64,000 bases of DNA from Flavobacterium psychraerolatum (GCF_025960985.1 NZ_JAOQMX010000025.1:1-64000), one strand, 5' to 3'. Numbered from the stretch's first letter, positions 45,646-55,416 are shown. Numbers and translations: made by a program. The notes: generated from the sequence alone by a model not told the origin.

Positions 45646-46797
45646 TTATTTGCGTTTTATATAAACATAACCTTGCCAACTCTTGCCTTTATCGTGAAAT
45701 TCGATCACATAAAAATAAGTTCCTTCAGGCAAACCTTGTGAAGCATTAATAGTCAATTTATTTTGAGAAATACCTCCCCATGAATTATCATATCCGTTTT
45801 TAGAATAAACTAAAACACCCCATCGATTATAAATAGATAAAGTATTATTTGAACTAAGTGAAATTCCCTCGATTACAAACGTATCATTCACACCGTCACC
45901 ATTTGGAGAAATCCCATAATTACGATTTACTACATTATTGATATCAGCAATACTCCCGATAGTAATAGCTTCAAAATTATCTGGTAAGAAAACATTGGAT
46001 TCAATTGTACCTTCATCCAAGCTTCCAGTAGTAATTTTATTTCCTAATTCAACCCATACATTTAATTCTTTACTCCAACCAACCACTCTTAGGCTTTGCA
46101 TATTTTCTGCAAAAGCTTTAAGATCACTATCTCGATCCCAAGTTAGTTTAATCGACGTCTCTATTGCTCCGTCTAAATCCCAAAACTCAACTGTATTGAT
46201 ACTTTTTAAAACATTTTGCATTTTAGAAGTGCTAAACCCTGGACTAAATGTAGAAGGAGAACTGGGATCTTCTCTAAAATAGGCTCCTTTATAAATACTA
46301 TTTTTTTCCTGATTTTGAAGAATCATGGGTCTAAAAGAGTGATCATCACCAATTGGAAAAACAAACTCGCCTTCGTTTATAACTTTTGCATAGCCGTCAA
46401 CATGGGTAGCATTCCCTTCCCCTACATACAACTGATGTTTTAAAAAGTCAAGACTAACTGTTATATCATCTCTTGGAGTTACTACTTTCCCACTTATAAA
46501 TAACAAATCATTTGTTAACCCTATAGAAGTATTTAAATACAAGTTGTCAAATACATCAATTTCTATATTTTTAAATATGGCTTCATTCTTCCCCGCAACC
46601 ACTAAGTAATCTTTTATGCTATAGAAACCTACTAATCCTTCATTTTTATCAAAGACTCCATCATTTATTAAATTGGTATGAAAACCGACTTGGCCATTTT
46701 CATGTATTTGCACATTACCATTATTGTAAAATGCAGATTGTGCATTCACATTAAGCAACGTAACAATTAACAAAAAAAGGAACAATAATTTTTTCAT
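45646..46797 (-). CDS. Secreted protein with gliding-motility-type C-terminal sorting domain
   Basis: A 383-residue exported protein with a signal peptide ending NVNAQ. The last 90 residues, from NYGISPNGDGVNDTF through YNRWGVLVYS to GYVYIKRK, form the type B (CHU_C-like) sorting domain that sends proteins through the type IX secretion system, either to the medium or to the surface. The middle part is unidentified beta-rich sequence. It is the last gene of a run of five secreted-protein genes on the minus strand and may be the exported anchor or adhesin of the set. Confidence 0.88.
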   Translation of the reverse strand: MKKLLFLFLLIVTLLNVNAQSAFYNNGNVQIHENGQVGFHTNLINDGVFDKNEGLVGFYSIKDYLVVAGKNEAIFKNIEIDVFDNLYLNTSIGLTNDLLFISGKVVTPRDDITVSLDFLKHQLYVGEGNATHVDGYAKVINEGEFVFPIGDDHSFRPMILQNQEKNSIYKGAYFREDPSSPSTFSPGFSTSKMQNVLKSINTVEFWDLDGAIETSIKLTWDRDSDLKAFAENMQSLRVVGWSKELNVWVELGNKITTGSLDEGTIESNVFLPDNFEAITIGSIADINNVVNRNYGISPNGDGVNDTFVIEGISLSSNNTLSIYNRWGVLVYSKNGYDNSWGGISQNKLTINASQGLPEGTYFYVIEFHDKGKSWQGYVYIKRK

Positions 46798-46806
46798 TTT
46801 ATTTAA

Positions 46807-47718
46807 TTATATACCCCAAAAAGTTTTTGAATCACTCTCAATTTCTTGATATTGTGTTGCGGCGATATCTGTTTTATACATTATTAATTCATTAAAACCA
46901 GTAGTTGCATAATTAATAGTACCATCACCTGCTGCCCAACAAATTGCAAAATTTTCAGTCCGAGTACATCTTCCTGATGTATGTGTTCCGTTAAAGCGTT
47001 CTACTAATGTTGAACGGACAATCGCGTTGGTTGCTGTTTTTATAAAAGTATAGATATCCCAAAAACCGGCTTTCCCGCTATTATTAAAAGATCGAGGATT
47101 ATTACAACAAAAACCGGGATCAAAATAGAGACTTCCATCACTCCAGTTAACATGTGAAGACCAACGATCACTACCTGTCAATACACCAAAGGAGTGTTGA
47201 TTTCTGTTTGTTGCTCTCATTGTTCCAATTACAGTACCTTGAACACCATTAGTAGTTACAACTTGAATACCACCACCTGAAACAGTTAAAAAATCATTTA
47301 TTCCATCACCTTGAAAATAGGGTAGAACAGTATTTGTGTAAAATACAGGTTGGAAAAGTATATTTGTTTGAACTGCATTTCTTCCTAAACCACTTTGATC
47401 ATACCAAATAGTAACATATACTTCACTTGTACCTCGCCAAGCATCAATAGCTGCAACATCAACAATGTCATTATCTGCCCAACCAAAATCTTTTTCCTCA
47501 TCAATCAGAACTCCAGCAATACGAGCTTTTCTCAATCTAATTAAAGGACCTTCATAGTCACTTTCTAACACTCGCATCGAAAAAGCAAAACTAATATTAT
47601 CTAATTTTTCATCGAGAATATGTAGTGGTTTCATTGTGGGAAACTGATTGTAGTTTGCTATTTGACTGTAGCCAGATAACGAACATAAAAAAAGTATATT
47701 TAGAATAAAGCTTTTCAT
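46807..47718 (-). CDS. Secreted protein resembling the GH54-type arabinofuranosidase B fold
   Basis: A 303-residue protein with a signal peptide ending SGYSQ. The pattern FAFSMRVLESDYEGPLIRLR followed later by VTIWYDQSGLGRNAVQ resembles the concanavalin-like catalytic domain of alpha-L-arabinofuranosidase B. Enzyme activity is not established, since I cannot place the catalytic residues; a glycan-binding role is equally possible. It lies 9 bases from the sorting-domain gene and 1 base from the repeat-protein gene, clearly one operon. Confidence 0.65.
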   Translation of the reverse strand: MKSFILNILFLCSLSGYSQIANYNQFPTMKPLHILDEKLDNISFAFSMRVLESDYEGPLIRLRKARIAGVLIDEEKDFGWADNDIVDVAAIDAWRGTSEVYVTIWYDQSGLGRNAVQTNILFQPVFYTNTVLPYFQGDGINDFLTVSGGGIQVVTTNGVQGTVIGTMRATNRNQHSFGVLTGSDRWSSHVNWSDGSLYFDPGFCCNNPRSFNNSGKAGFWDIYTFIKTATNAIVRSTLVERFNGTHTSGRCTRTENFAICWAAGDGTINYATTGFNELIMYKTDIAATQYQEIESDSKTFWGI

Positions 47719-47719
47719 A

Positions 47720-50086
47720 CTATTTTTTTAAGTCTCCTGTTAGATGAGCTGTATTAGTAGCAGTAATTATAAGACCTACTCCAGCATCCTTACCAGCAGT
47801 CTTAAAACGTGATAATCTATTTAATATGGTAGCTCCTCCTGCAATTGTTACGTTCCCTATCCCTGTTTGATAAATACTTACATTATAGCCAATGGTCAAG
47901 CCTGTTGGTACTGTAAGGGTAACTGCTGCTGCACTATTAAAAGTAAAAACTTTTCCGTTATCTGCAGCTACTAATGTGTAATTTGCTGTTTTAGGTACGA
48001 CGATTACTACAGCGGATAAATAAGCACCTCCATCAGTACCTGCTGTTATTTGATTATTAGCGTTGGCACTTACAACTTTGGCAGTACCTCCACTATTACT
48101 TAATGTGATATCTCCTGTTGCTGAAGCCCCTATTGATTGGCTTAGCGTTTGAAGTTCATTAGTGACACTTCCATCAATTTCTGTTCCTGTAATTAAATAA
48201 GGAGAAGCGGTTGTTCCTGCTCCCGAAATTGCATTAATTCCTGCTGCAGTAACTTTGGTCTCAGAACCATCTGCAATTGGTAAGGCAATTGCTGTAGAAG
48301 CCACGCCGTTGACAGTACTTGTGATAGCTCCAGAAGCGATGCTCAGCGCATTTGAATTAACAATCGGTGCAGATTTTGCACCTCCTGAGTCTGTTACTGT
48401 TAAAGTATTTACAGAAGAGGCAACACTTGTATTAATTTCATTTGTTATACTTCCGTCAACTTCTGTTCCTGTAATTAAATAAGGAGAAGCGGTTGTCCCT
48501 GCTCCAGAAATTGCATTAATTCCTGCTGCAGTAACTTTAGTCTCAGAACCATCTGCAATTGGTAAGGCAATTGCTGTAGAAGCCACGCCGTTTACTGTAC
48601 TTGTGATAGCTCCAGAAGCGATGCTCAGCGCATTTGAATTAACAATCGGTGCAGATTTTGCACCTCCTGAGTCTGTTACTGTTAAAGTATTTACAGAAGA
48701 GGCAACACTTGTATTAATTTCATTTGTTACACTTCCGTCAACTTCTGTTCCTGTAATTAAATAAGGTGAAGCGGTTGTCCCTGCTCCCGAAATTGAATTG
48801 ATTCCTGCTGCAGTAACTTTGGTTTCAGAACCATTAGCAACTGGTAAGGTAATCGCTGTAGAAGCCACGCCGTTTACTGTACTTGTGATAGCTCCAGAAG
48901 TGATGCTAAGCGCATTTGAATTAACAATCGGTGCAGATTTTGCACCTCCTGAGTCTGTTACTGTTAAAGTATTTACAGAAGAGGCAACACTTGTATTAAT
49001 TTCATTTGTTACACTTCCGTCAACTTCTGTTCCTGTAATTAAATAAGGAGAAGCGGTTGTCCCTGCTCCAGAAATTGAATTGATTCCTGCCACAGTAACT
49101 TTGGTTTCAGAACCATTAGCAACTGGTAAGGTAATCGCTGTAGAAGCCACGCCGTTTACTGTACTTGTGATAGCTCCAGAAGTGATGCTCAGCGTATTTG
49201 AATTAACAATCGGTGCAGATTTTGCACCTCCTGAGTCTGTTACTGTTAAAGTATTTACAGAAGAGGCAACACTTGTATTAATTTCATTTGTTATACTTCC
49301 GTCAACTTCTGTTCCTGTAATTAAATAAGGTGAAGCGGTTGTCCCTGCTCCCGAAATTGTATTGATTCCTGCCACAGTAACTTTAGTCTCAGAACCATTA
49401 GCGCTATTAATCCAACTTGTTCCAGTTGCAGTTGACGATAACACCTGACCAGCAGTACCAGCAGAATTACTTTTATCCAGCAATTTACCTTGCAATTCTA
49501 GCGTTTGGTTAACAATTACAACAGTATTACCGGTAGTAGGTTCATCAATTTTCATCGCTTCTACACCCCCTACAGTAAATCCAATTTCATCTGCTGCGGG
49601 ACTGTACATCCCTGTATTGGTGTCGTCTTTAAAACGGAAGGCAGGTTCGTTTTCTGTTCCGTCGGAATTCAGTATTCCTTGAGCACCAATTGCACCACTA
49701 ACTTCAAATTTATTAGTAGGACTGTTTGTTCCTACGCCCAATCTATTATTCGTACTATCCCAAAATAATTGCGAATTATTTTCGGTAGGTAAACCATTTG
49801 CACCTGCAAAAAACACAGAACCTGTAGTACCTTTATGCTCCATAATAAGCCAACCACTTACATCATCATAAATTTTTACTGTTGATGGTGTTGTACTGCT
49901 ATCATACCAAACATCACCCTCAAATGGGTTGGATGGTGCAGTAGCTGAAGTTGTTACTTTATTATTGACAACATTTATTTTTGTTCCTTTTTGATTAATT
50001 ACAGTAACTTCTTGTGCAATAGCTATTTGCACAAAAAACAAACATAAGGAAAATAATAAAAACTGCTTGATATTTTTATAAAACAT
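47720..50086 (-). CDS. Large secreted repeat protein with 94-residue tandem repeats
   Basis: A 788-residue exported protein with a signal peptide ending IAIAQ near residue 24. Residues about 100-200 contain a head segment like those of phage-tail or adhesin proteins (NRLGVGTNSPTNKFEVSGAIG, EIGFTVGGVEAMKID). Residues 230-644 hold four full 94-residue repeats and a partial fifth, each starting [ND]GSETKVT and containing SPYLITGTEVDGS and NTLTVTDSGGAK. The C-terminal 100 residues form a separate beta domain. It is likely a surface fibre or adhesin. No sorting domain was seen at its end. A phage origin is not supported by neighbours. Confidence 0.82.
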   Translation of the reverse strand: MFYKNIKQFLLFSLCLFFVQIAIAQEVTVINQKGTKINVVNNKVTTSATAPSNPFEGDVWYDSSTTPSTVKIYDDVSGWLIMEHKGTTGSVFFAGANGLPTENNSQLFWDSTNNRLGVGTNSPTNKFEVSGAIGAQGILNSDGTENEPAFRFKDDTNTGMYSPAADEIGFTVGGVEAMKIDEPTTGNTVVIVNQTLELQGKLLDKSNSAGTAGQVLSSTATGTSWINSANGSETKVTVAGINTISGAGTTASPYLITGTEVDGSITNEINTSVASSVNTLTVTDSGGAKSAPIVNSNTLSITSGAITSTVNGVASTAITLPVANGSETKVTVAGINSISGAGTTASPYLITGTEVDGSVTNEINTSVASSVNTLTVTDSGGAKSAPIVNSNALSITSGAITSTVNGVASTAITLPVANGSETKVTAAGINSISGAGTTASPYLITGTEVDGSVTNEINTSVASSVNTLTVTDSGGAKSAPIVNSNALSIASGAITSTVNGVASTAIALPIADGSETKVTAAGINAISGAGTTASPYLITGTEVDGSITNEINTSVASSVNTLTVTDSGGAKSAPIVNSNALSIASGAITSTVNGVASTAIALPIADGSETKVTAAGINAISGAGTTASPYLITGTEIDGSVTNELQTLSQSIGASATGDITLSNSGGTAKVVSANANNQITAGTDGGAYLSAVVIVVPKTANYTLVAADNGKVFTFNSAAAVTLTVPTGLTIGYNVSIYQTGIGNVTIAGGATILNRLSRFKTAGKDAGVGLIITATNTAHLTGDLKK
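48155..49399 (-). repeat. 282-bp coding tandem repeats (4 full units plus 117 bp)
   Basis: Four complete 282-bp units and a 117-bp partial unit lie head to tail inside the repeat-protein gene, exactly in frame (94 codons each). Units differ at few positions (for example AGINTISG, AGINSISG and AGINAISG variants), so duplication or homogenisation is recent. Open frames on the plus strand here are antisense shadows. The copy number can change by recombination. Confidence 0.92.
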
Positions 50087-50215
50087 TTATACTTATTATT
50101 ATTAATCTAAAAAAGGTATTGGATAATCTAGTTTTCCTTGTTTTGAAGAGTTGATTTTTTATAATCAACTCTTCATGTATTCAAACAAGAAATAATTTTT
50201 TTTAAGTAATTTATA

Positions 50216-50950
50216 TTACTGAATCCATTGTACTTCAAACACGTCACCTTTATAAATAGCCCAGTCATTTGGAGCTAAAGCAGTTGTATCTAAAGTAACA
50301 ACACCACCAGTAGCGATTGTATAATCTACATTAGCTCTTAATTTTGCTCCATTTCTATATACCCACACTTTTTCATAAGCCAATGGTATAGTAATATCTG
50401 TAAGTGTTGGTTGAGTAGCATCAGCGGCTGCAGCTACTTCTAAATGACCACCTTTTACTAAATCTGTAACTAATAATTTTTGAATCTCACCTGTTTTTTC
50501 ATCTCTAATCAAAACTGTCCAACCAGTTTCCGTAGCAGCTGTGCCAGTACCCGATATGGTTGTTCCATTAGAACCAATAGATTGCGTAGTTGCAGCTGTG
50601 GCAGCGGCTGTAGTAGGTGCTACTAATTTTAAACCATCTAATGAAAATATCTTTCCTGTTGCATCAATGTAAGTGTTATCAGATAAAGTACCACCAAGTT
50701 GCCAAGTTGATACAATACCTCCGTCTGGAGTTGCATCTGTAAGCAAAGTCAAACCATTTTTAACTTGCAAGAACTTTTTAGTTCCCTTGTTGTCAACAAC
50801 TCTAATAGTTCCATTAAGTACTTTAGATTTACTTGCATCTTCTGTTTTTGTCACATCCCCTGTAACTTTTTGTGCACTAACCGCACCAACTGATAACATA
50901 CATATTGCTACCAATCCTAATTTCAACTTGTTTTGTAAACTTTTTTTCAT
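50216..50950 (-). CDS. Secreted protein of unknown function, surface operon
   Basis: A 244-residue exported protein with a signal peptide ending VSAQ. The middle is Ala/Thr-rich low-complexity sequence (APTTAAATAATTQSIGSNG). The C-terminal 60 residues, around VWVYRNGAKLRANVDYT and the GDVFEVQWIQ end, match the C-terminus of the next upstream protein (VYRNGVRI, GDKIRIVQFY), so both carry a shared small beta domain also seen in tail-fibre-like proteins. Likely part of a surface structure with its neighbours; no enzymatic motif. Confidence 0.75.
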   Translation of the reverse strand: MKKSLQNKLKLGLVAICMLSVGAVSAQKVTGDVTKTEDASKSKVLNGTIRVVDNKGTKKFLQVKNGLTLLTDATPDGGIVSTWQLGGTLSDNTYIDATGKIFSLDGLKLVAPTTAAATAATTQSIGSNGTTISGTGTAATETGWTVLIRDEKTGEIQKLLVTDLVKGGHLEVAAAADATQPTLTDITIPLAYEKVWVYRNGAKLRANVDYTIATGGVVTLDTTALAPNDWAIYKGDVFEVQWIQ

Positions 50951-50995
50951 TTTCGATTTATTTAAATTTATATATTTGGGTTTTATTATTTTCTT

Positions 50996-51949
50996 TTAAT
51001 AAAATTGAACTATTCTAATTTTATCACCTTGATAGCAAATTGCTTCTGCTTCTAGCTCTATAGTAGTAGTATTCACAACCGTAAAAGCAATTCGAACGCC
51101 ATTACGATACACGTCAATTTGTTTTGGATTTGCTATTGGATAAGGTGGAGAAAACTGACTTTGACCATTGGTTGCAGTAATAACAATTTCTTCTTCTCTT
51201 AATAATGCAGAAGCTTCAATTCTTTTTAAGGTACCTGTTGCTTTATTAACAACAATGATATTATTTGCATCTATATCAATTGTATCCTCCAAGCCAGTAA
51301 TCGCTAATGTATTTGAGCCATTTGTTGTTATTGTAGTTTCTTTGGTCAAAGTACCACCTAGTTGAATTGTATTGCCCGCATCAATTGTTAAACCGTTTGC
51401 TACTGAAACTTTAGAATTGGCTGTATAATTAGCCCAAGTTGTTCCATTATAAATATAAATATCCCCATTGGTTTCATCTATATAAATATCCCCAATTTTA
51501 GGACTTAAATCTACTTGAGAATTTGGATTTCCCAAGCCACTTTTAGGATTTGAATTTATTGGTATCCAAGTACTACCATTCCAAACACTTATAATATCTC
51601 TAGCTTTTGAATTGTTAACCCAGAAATCACCTATATTGTTTATAGTTGGAGCTACCGTTGCTGTTGTAACAGCTGTTCCATTAACACATAAACTTTTCCA
51701 AGATACTTCTTGAAACATAAAAATACATTTCTCGTCTGTATTATATATTAATGCTCCATGCAAAGGAATTATGGCATTCATCTGAGCTGAAGTCAATCTA
51801 CTTAATACCAAAACCTTATTAGTACTTTCTAATTCTAATAAGGAATTACCATTAATTACAGATGGATTATCTCCTATCTTAACTTGTGCACTTACACAGG
51901 AAGAAATTAGAGTTAATAATAGTAAAACATTAGATTTATTTAAAGTCAT
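50996..51949 (-). CDS. Secreted protein, first gene of the surface operon
   Basis: A 317-residue exported protein with a signal peptide ending CVSAQ. After the signal it has LLELESTNKVLVLSRLTSAQ, resembling the start of many flavobacterial surface and tail-like proteins. Two segments, IGDFWVNNSKARDIISVWNGSTW and IGDIYIDETNGDIYIYNGTTW, are internal repeats of a DxYxN-type beta motif. The C-terminal domain is shared with the following gene. A -7 promoter word lies 20 bases before the ATG, marking it as operon leader. Function unknown. Confidence 0.75.
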   Translation of the reverse strand: MTLNKSNVLLLLTLISSCVSAQVKIGDNPSVINGNSLLELESTNKVLVLSRLTSAQMNAIIPLHGALIYNTDEKCIFMFQEVSWKSLCVNGTAVTTATVAPTINNIGDFWVNNSKARDIISVWNGSTWIPINSNPKSGLGNPNSQVDLSPKIGDIYIDETNGDIYIYNGTTWANYTANSKVSVANGLTIDAGNTIQLGGTLTKETTITTNGSNTLAITGLEDTIDIDANNIIVVNKATGTLKRIEASALLREEEIVITATNGQSQFSPPYPIANPKQIDVYRNGVRIAFTVVNTTTIELEAEAICYQGDKIRIVQFY

Positions 51950-52395
51950 CTACAAGTTAATTATCGATCAAATGTAATAATTTATCGTCAAAAAGCATAT
52001 TTTTTATTTTTTTTATAAAATAAAAATAAATAAAAAAGTAAAAATTGCCTTATTTGAGTAACCCCAATAATTAAAACACACAGTAAAATAGCTACATACA
52101 GTAAAATTATAATGAATCATAACAAATTTGTTAAACTATAAAAACATAAAAAAAATCTTATAGTAAAAAACCTTAATTATTTAAAACTCATTTAAAAAAA
52201 TACTACAAATTTGCTTCAAAAATTTGTTTGCTCTTAAATTTAATATCCATTTGAGAATATTGCATAACTACACATTCAATACTAATTTTAATGTTTCCTT
52301 TTAAGAAGTAGGTAAATTATCAGGTTTGATTACCAATTGATTTTTGTACTTAATATCACTACCTTCGGACTTTTTTGAAAAATATCTTATTTGCT
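51950..52395. other. Intergenic region between divergent genes
   Basis: Carries the promoter of the minus-strand surface operon (51969-51976) and, near its right end, TACCTTCG at 52360-52367, an imperfect -7 word for the methyltransferase gene. The rest is AT-rich without coding potential. Confidence 0.4.
51969..51976 (-). promoter_or_regulatory. -7 promoter element of the surface-protein operon
   Basis: Reads TACATTTG on the minus strand, matching TAnnTTTG, with the start codon of the first operon gene at 51949. The predicted leader is about 15 bases. A -33 element was not clear. Confidence 0.5.
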
Positions 52396-53175
52396 ATGCT
52401 ATTCCAAATAAAATCATACCTCCAGTTTTTTTGGTATTCCAAAAATGAGCATGCAGTTCATTCTCCTTTTGTTTTCACTTTGATTACAAAATGTTTTTAT
52501 GATACAAAGACAAAAAGTGATTACACCACTCTAAAACAATTTCGAAAAAAACTACTTGATAACACCAAAAGCATCGAAATTGTTGATTTCGGAGCTGGTT
52601 CGAAGGTTTTTCAGTCCAATCATCGCATTATAGCACAAATAGCAAAGACGGCTGGAATAAAATCTAAAAGAGCCGAATTATTATATCGCATTAGTAGTTA
52701 TTTCGAACCAAAAAACATATTAGAACTAGGAACTTCATTAGGGTTGGCTACCTCTGCTTTGGCAATAGGAAATCCAAAAGCGACTATAACGACACTAGAG
52801 GGTTGTTCGCAAACAGCCGCACAAGCACAATTACAGTTCACAAAATTTGGTTTGAAAAATATCCAAACTGTAGTGGGTGAGTTTGAAGCTTCATTTGAGA
52901 AATTATCTATTGAAAAGGAAACTTTTGACCTTATTTATTTTGACGGTAACCATTCAAAAAAAGCTACTTTAGCCTATTTTGAACAGTTGCTCTCTACGAT
53001 TACCAATGACACTGTTTGGATTTTTGATGACATTCATTGGTCCAAAGAGATGGAAGAAGCTTGGAATACTATTAAACAACATTCCAAGGTAACTGCTACT
53101 ATTGATACTTTTCAATGGGGATTGGTTTTCTTTCGAAGAGAACAACCCAAAGAGCATTTTATTATTAGAACCTAA
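52396..53175 (+). CDS. Class I SAM-dependent methyltransferase
   Basis: A 259-residue cytosolic methyltransferase. The SAM-binding motif I is NILELGTSLGLATSALA, followed by ITTLEGC and LIYFDGNHSKKATLAYFE, as in catechol-O-methyltransferase-like enzymes. The N-terminal block KNEHAVHSPFVFTLITK is typical of an uncharacterised Bacteroidota group. The ATG at 52396 is chosen over a TTG at 52375. Methyl acceptor unknown. The carbonic anhydrase gene follows after 15 bases, so they are probably cotranscribed. Confidence 0.87.
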   Translation: MLFQIKSYLQFFWYSKNEHAVHSPFVFTLITKCFYDTKTKSDYTTLKQFRKKLLDNTKSIEIVDFGAGSKVFQSNHRIIAQIAKTAGIKSKRAELLYRISSYFEPKNILELGTSLGLATSALAIGNPKATITTLEGCSQTAAQAQLQFTKFGLKNIQTVVGEFEASFEKLSIEKETFDLIYFDGNHSKKATLAYFEQLLSTITNDTVWIFDDIHWSKEMEEAWNTIKQHSKVTATIDTFQWGLVFFRREQPKEHFIIRT

Positions 53176-53190
53176 ATTTAAAATTTCATT

Positions 53191-53820
53191 ATGAATATTG
53201 AGCAAATTTTCGAAAACAATAAAAAATGGGTTGCCAAGCAACTTCAAACTAATGAACATTATTTTGATGAACTAGGCAAAGGACAAAATCCAGAATTTTT
53301 ATATATTGGTTGTTCCGATAGTCGTGTTTCTGCTGAGGAATTGATGGGTTTACAACCCGGAAATGTATTCGTTCACCGAAACATTGCAAACATGGTCCCC
53401 AATACCGATCTCAATTCGATGTCGGTAATTAATTACGCAGTCATGCATCTCAAGGTGAACCATATTGTAGTATGTGGTCACTATGGTTGTGGTGGTGTAC
53501 ATGCAGCCATGCAACAATCTGATTTAGGAATTTTGAATCCTTGGTTAAGAAATATTCGTGATGTATACAGAATTCACCGCAAAGAATTGGATGTCTTAAC
53601 GAATGAAGAGGATAAATACAAAAGATTGGTAGAGCTAAATGTTCAAGAGCAGTGCATCAACATCATAAAAACTGCCGAGGTTCAAAAAGCCAATACAGAG
53701 CGAAGTTTAAAAGTATACGGATGGATATTTGACATTCATACTGGAAATCTAATAGACCTCAATATTGATTTTGATGCTATATTAAAGGATATTATGGCGA
53801 TTTATAAAATTACAGATTAG
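53191..53820 (+). CDS. Beta-class carbonic anhydrase
   Basis: Interconverts carbon dioxide and bicarbonate, supplying bicarbonate for carboxylases. The 209-residue protein has the zinc ligands Cys41 (GCSDSR), His97 and Cys100 (CGHYGCGGV), with the catalytic Asp43-Arg45 pair. No signal peptide, so cytosolic. It follows the methyltransferase gene by 15 bases. Confidence 0.96.
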   Translation: MNIEQIFENNKKWVAKQLQTNEHYFDELGKGQNPEFLYIGCSDSRVSAEELMGLQPGNVFVHRNIANMVPNTDLNSMSVINYAVMHLKVNHIVVCGHYGCGGVHAAMQQSDLGILNPWLRNIRDVYRIHRKELDVLTNEEDKYKRLVELNVQEQCINIIKTAEVQKANTERSLKVYGWIFDIHTGNLIDLNIDFDAILKDIMAIYKITD

Positions 53821-53920
53821 TTTTTCTATTTTATATCTACTAATCTATTTCCGAGCAATTTCCGTATAATTAAAAAGTCTTTTGTACTTTTAAAAAGTAG
53901 AAAAATAAATTCATTAACAG

Positions 53921-54619
53921 ATGACAGCAATGGCAAACCCATTAATAAAAATATCAAATATCAAACGTAATTTTGCCTTGGGTGAAGAAACCGTTTACGT
54001 GCTCAAAGGCATTGATTTGGAAATTAACAAAGGTGAATATGTTGCTTTGATGGGGCCGTCTGGTTCAGGAAAATCGACTTTAATGAATCTTTTGGGTTGT
54101 CTGGATACACCCACCTCTGGGAATTACGTTTTAAATGGAAAAGATGTTAGCAAAATGAAAGATGATGAGTTGGCAGGTATTCGAAACAAAGAAATTGGTT
54201 TTGTATTTCAAACCTTCAACTTACTACCTCGCATGGATGCTATCGACAATGTTGCACTACCAATGATTTATGCAGGTTTTGTTAAATCAGACCGAAAGAA
54301 AAGAGCCGAAGAAGTATTAACACAAGTAGGACTTGCTGATCGTATGGACCACCAACCCAACCAACTTTCTGGTGGGCAAAGGCAAAGAGTTGCCATCGCG
54401 AGAGCATTGGTTAACAAACCATCTATTATTCTTGCCGATGAGCCTACAGGAAATCTTGATAGTAAAACGTCTGTTGAAATTATGGCGCTTTTTGACGAAA
54501 TTCATGCAAACGGTAATACAGTTATACTAGTAACACATGAGGAAGATATCGCAGAACATGCCAATAGAATTATTCGATTAAGAGATGGGTTAGTCGAAAG
54601 CGATACCCTCAAAAGTTAG
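53921..54619 (+). CDS. ABC transporter ATP-binding protein (MacB/LolD type)
   Basis: A 232-residue ATPase subunit. Walker [29 protein letters not shown], signature [15 protein letters not shown], Walker [13 protein letters not shown] and the switch His in VTHEED are complete. This subfamily drives FtsX-like permeases for lipoprotein release, macrolide or peptide export. No permease gene is adjacent, as with the other ABC ATPase in the window (28196-28858). An in-frame ATG at 53930 ([10 protein letters not shown]) is an alternative start. Confidence 0.93.
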   Translation: MTAMANPLIKISNIKRNFALGEETVYVLKGIDLEINKGEYVALMGPSGSGKSTLMNLLGCLDTPTSGNYVLNGKDVSKMKDDELAGIRNKEIGFVFQTFNLLPRMDAIDNVALPMIYAGFVKSDRKKRAEEVLTQVGLADRMDHQPNQLSGGQRQRVAIARALVNKPSIILADEPTGNLDSKTSVEIMALFDEIHANGNTVILVTHEEDIAEHANRIIRLRDGLVESDTLKS

Positions 54620-54712
54620 AAGTTATAAATTAGAGTTTATGAGTTATGAGTTAAAAGCTGGAGTATGTGAGACCTAATTATAATCCTTTTCAAAATCCTA
54701 AATAGTTAAAAA

Positions 54713-55282
54713 ATGAAAATATATACCAAAACCGGTGACGGTGGAACCACAGCACTTTTTGGAGGTACTCGCGTTCCTAAAGATCACATACGAATAGATA
54801 GTTATGGTACTGTAGACGAGTTAAATTCATATATAGGATTGATTCGTGATCAAGATATAGACACACATTATAAGGAAGTATTGATCGAAATTCAGGACCG
54901 CCTTTTTACGGTGGGCGCAATTTTGGCTACTCCTCCCGAAAAGGAACTTTTAAAAAATGGACAACCGCGATTAAAGAATCTTGGTATCATTGAAAGTGAT
55001 CTTCAATTATTAGAAAATGAAATTGATACAATGGAGTTTACTTTACCTCCTATGACGCATTTTGTGTTACCGGGTGGACATACTACAGTGTCATATTGTC
55101 ATATAGCACGCTGTGTTTGTCGAAGAGCCGAACGCCTAGCAGTACATTTAAACCATGATGAACCTATTGAAGAACTGACGATTCACTACCTAAACCGACT
55201 TTCTGACTACCTTTTTGTCTTGGCACGAAAGTTGAGTTTTGACTTAAACGCTGAAGAAGTGAAATGGATACCGAGAAAATAA
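54713..55282 (+). CDS. Cob(I)alamin adenosyltransferase, PduO type
   Basis: Transfers the adenosyl group of ATP to cobalt, making coenzyme B12. The 189-residue protein has the N-terminal ATP-binding TKTGDGGTTALFGG, the helical core and CRRAERLAVHL plus YLNRLSDYLFVLAR near the C-terminus, the family signature. It probably serves B12-dependent enzymes such as methylmalonyl-CoA mutase, not in this window. Low-complexity, A/T-rich repeat-like DNA lies on both sides of the gene. Confidence 0.95.
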   Translation: MKIYTKTGDGGTTALFGGTRVPKDHIRIDSYGTVDELNSYIGLIRDQDIDTHYKEVLIEIQDRLFTVGAILATPPEKELLKNGQPRLKNLGIIESDLQLLENEIDTMEFTLPPMTHFVLPGGHTTVSYCHIARCVCRRAERLAVHLNHDEPIEELTIHYLNRLSDYLFVLARKLSFDLNAEEVKWIPRK

Positions 55283-55416
55283 TTAGGAGTTATAAATTAG
55301 GAGTTTTGAGTGTAATTTTTCAATAATTTATAACTTATAATTCAAAACTCAAAAACGACGTTCTTAATTTTATTATAAAAAAAACTTTTTTTACTTGTAT
55401 TTTTCAGTAAAAAATT

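Noticed and set aside
48255..49328. Plus-strand open frames repeated every 282 bases
   Set aside because: Antisense shadows of the tandem-repeat gene; they recur only because the repeat does.
47720..50086. Prophage tail-fibre interpretation
   Set aside because: The head segment and repeats resemble tail fibres, but the protein has a signal peptide, its neighbours are exported non-phage proteins, and no phage structural or integrase genes are present.
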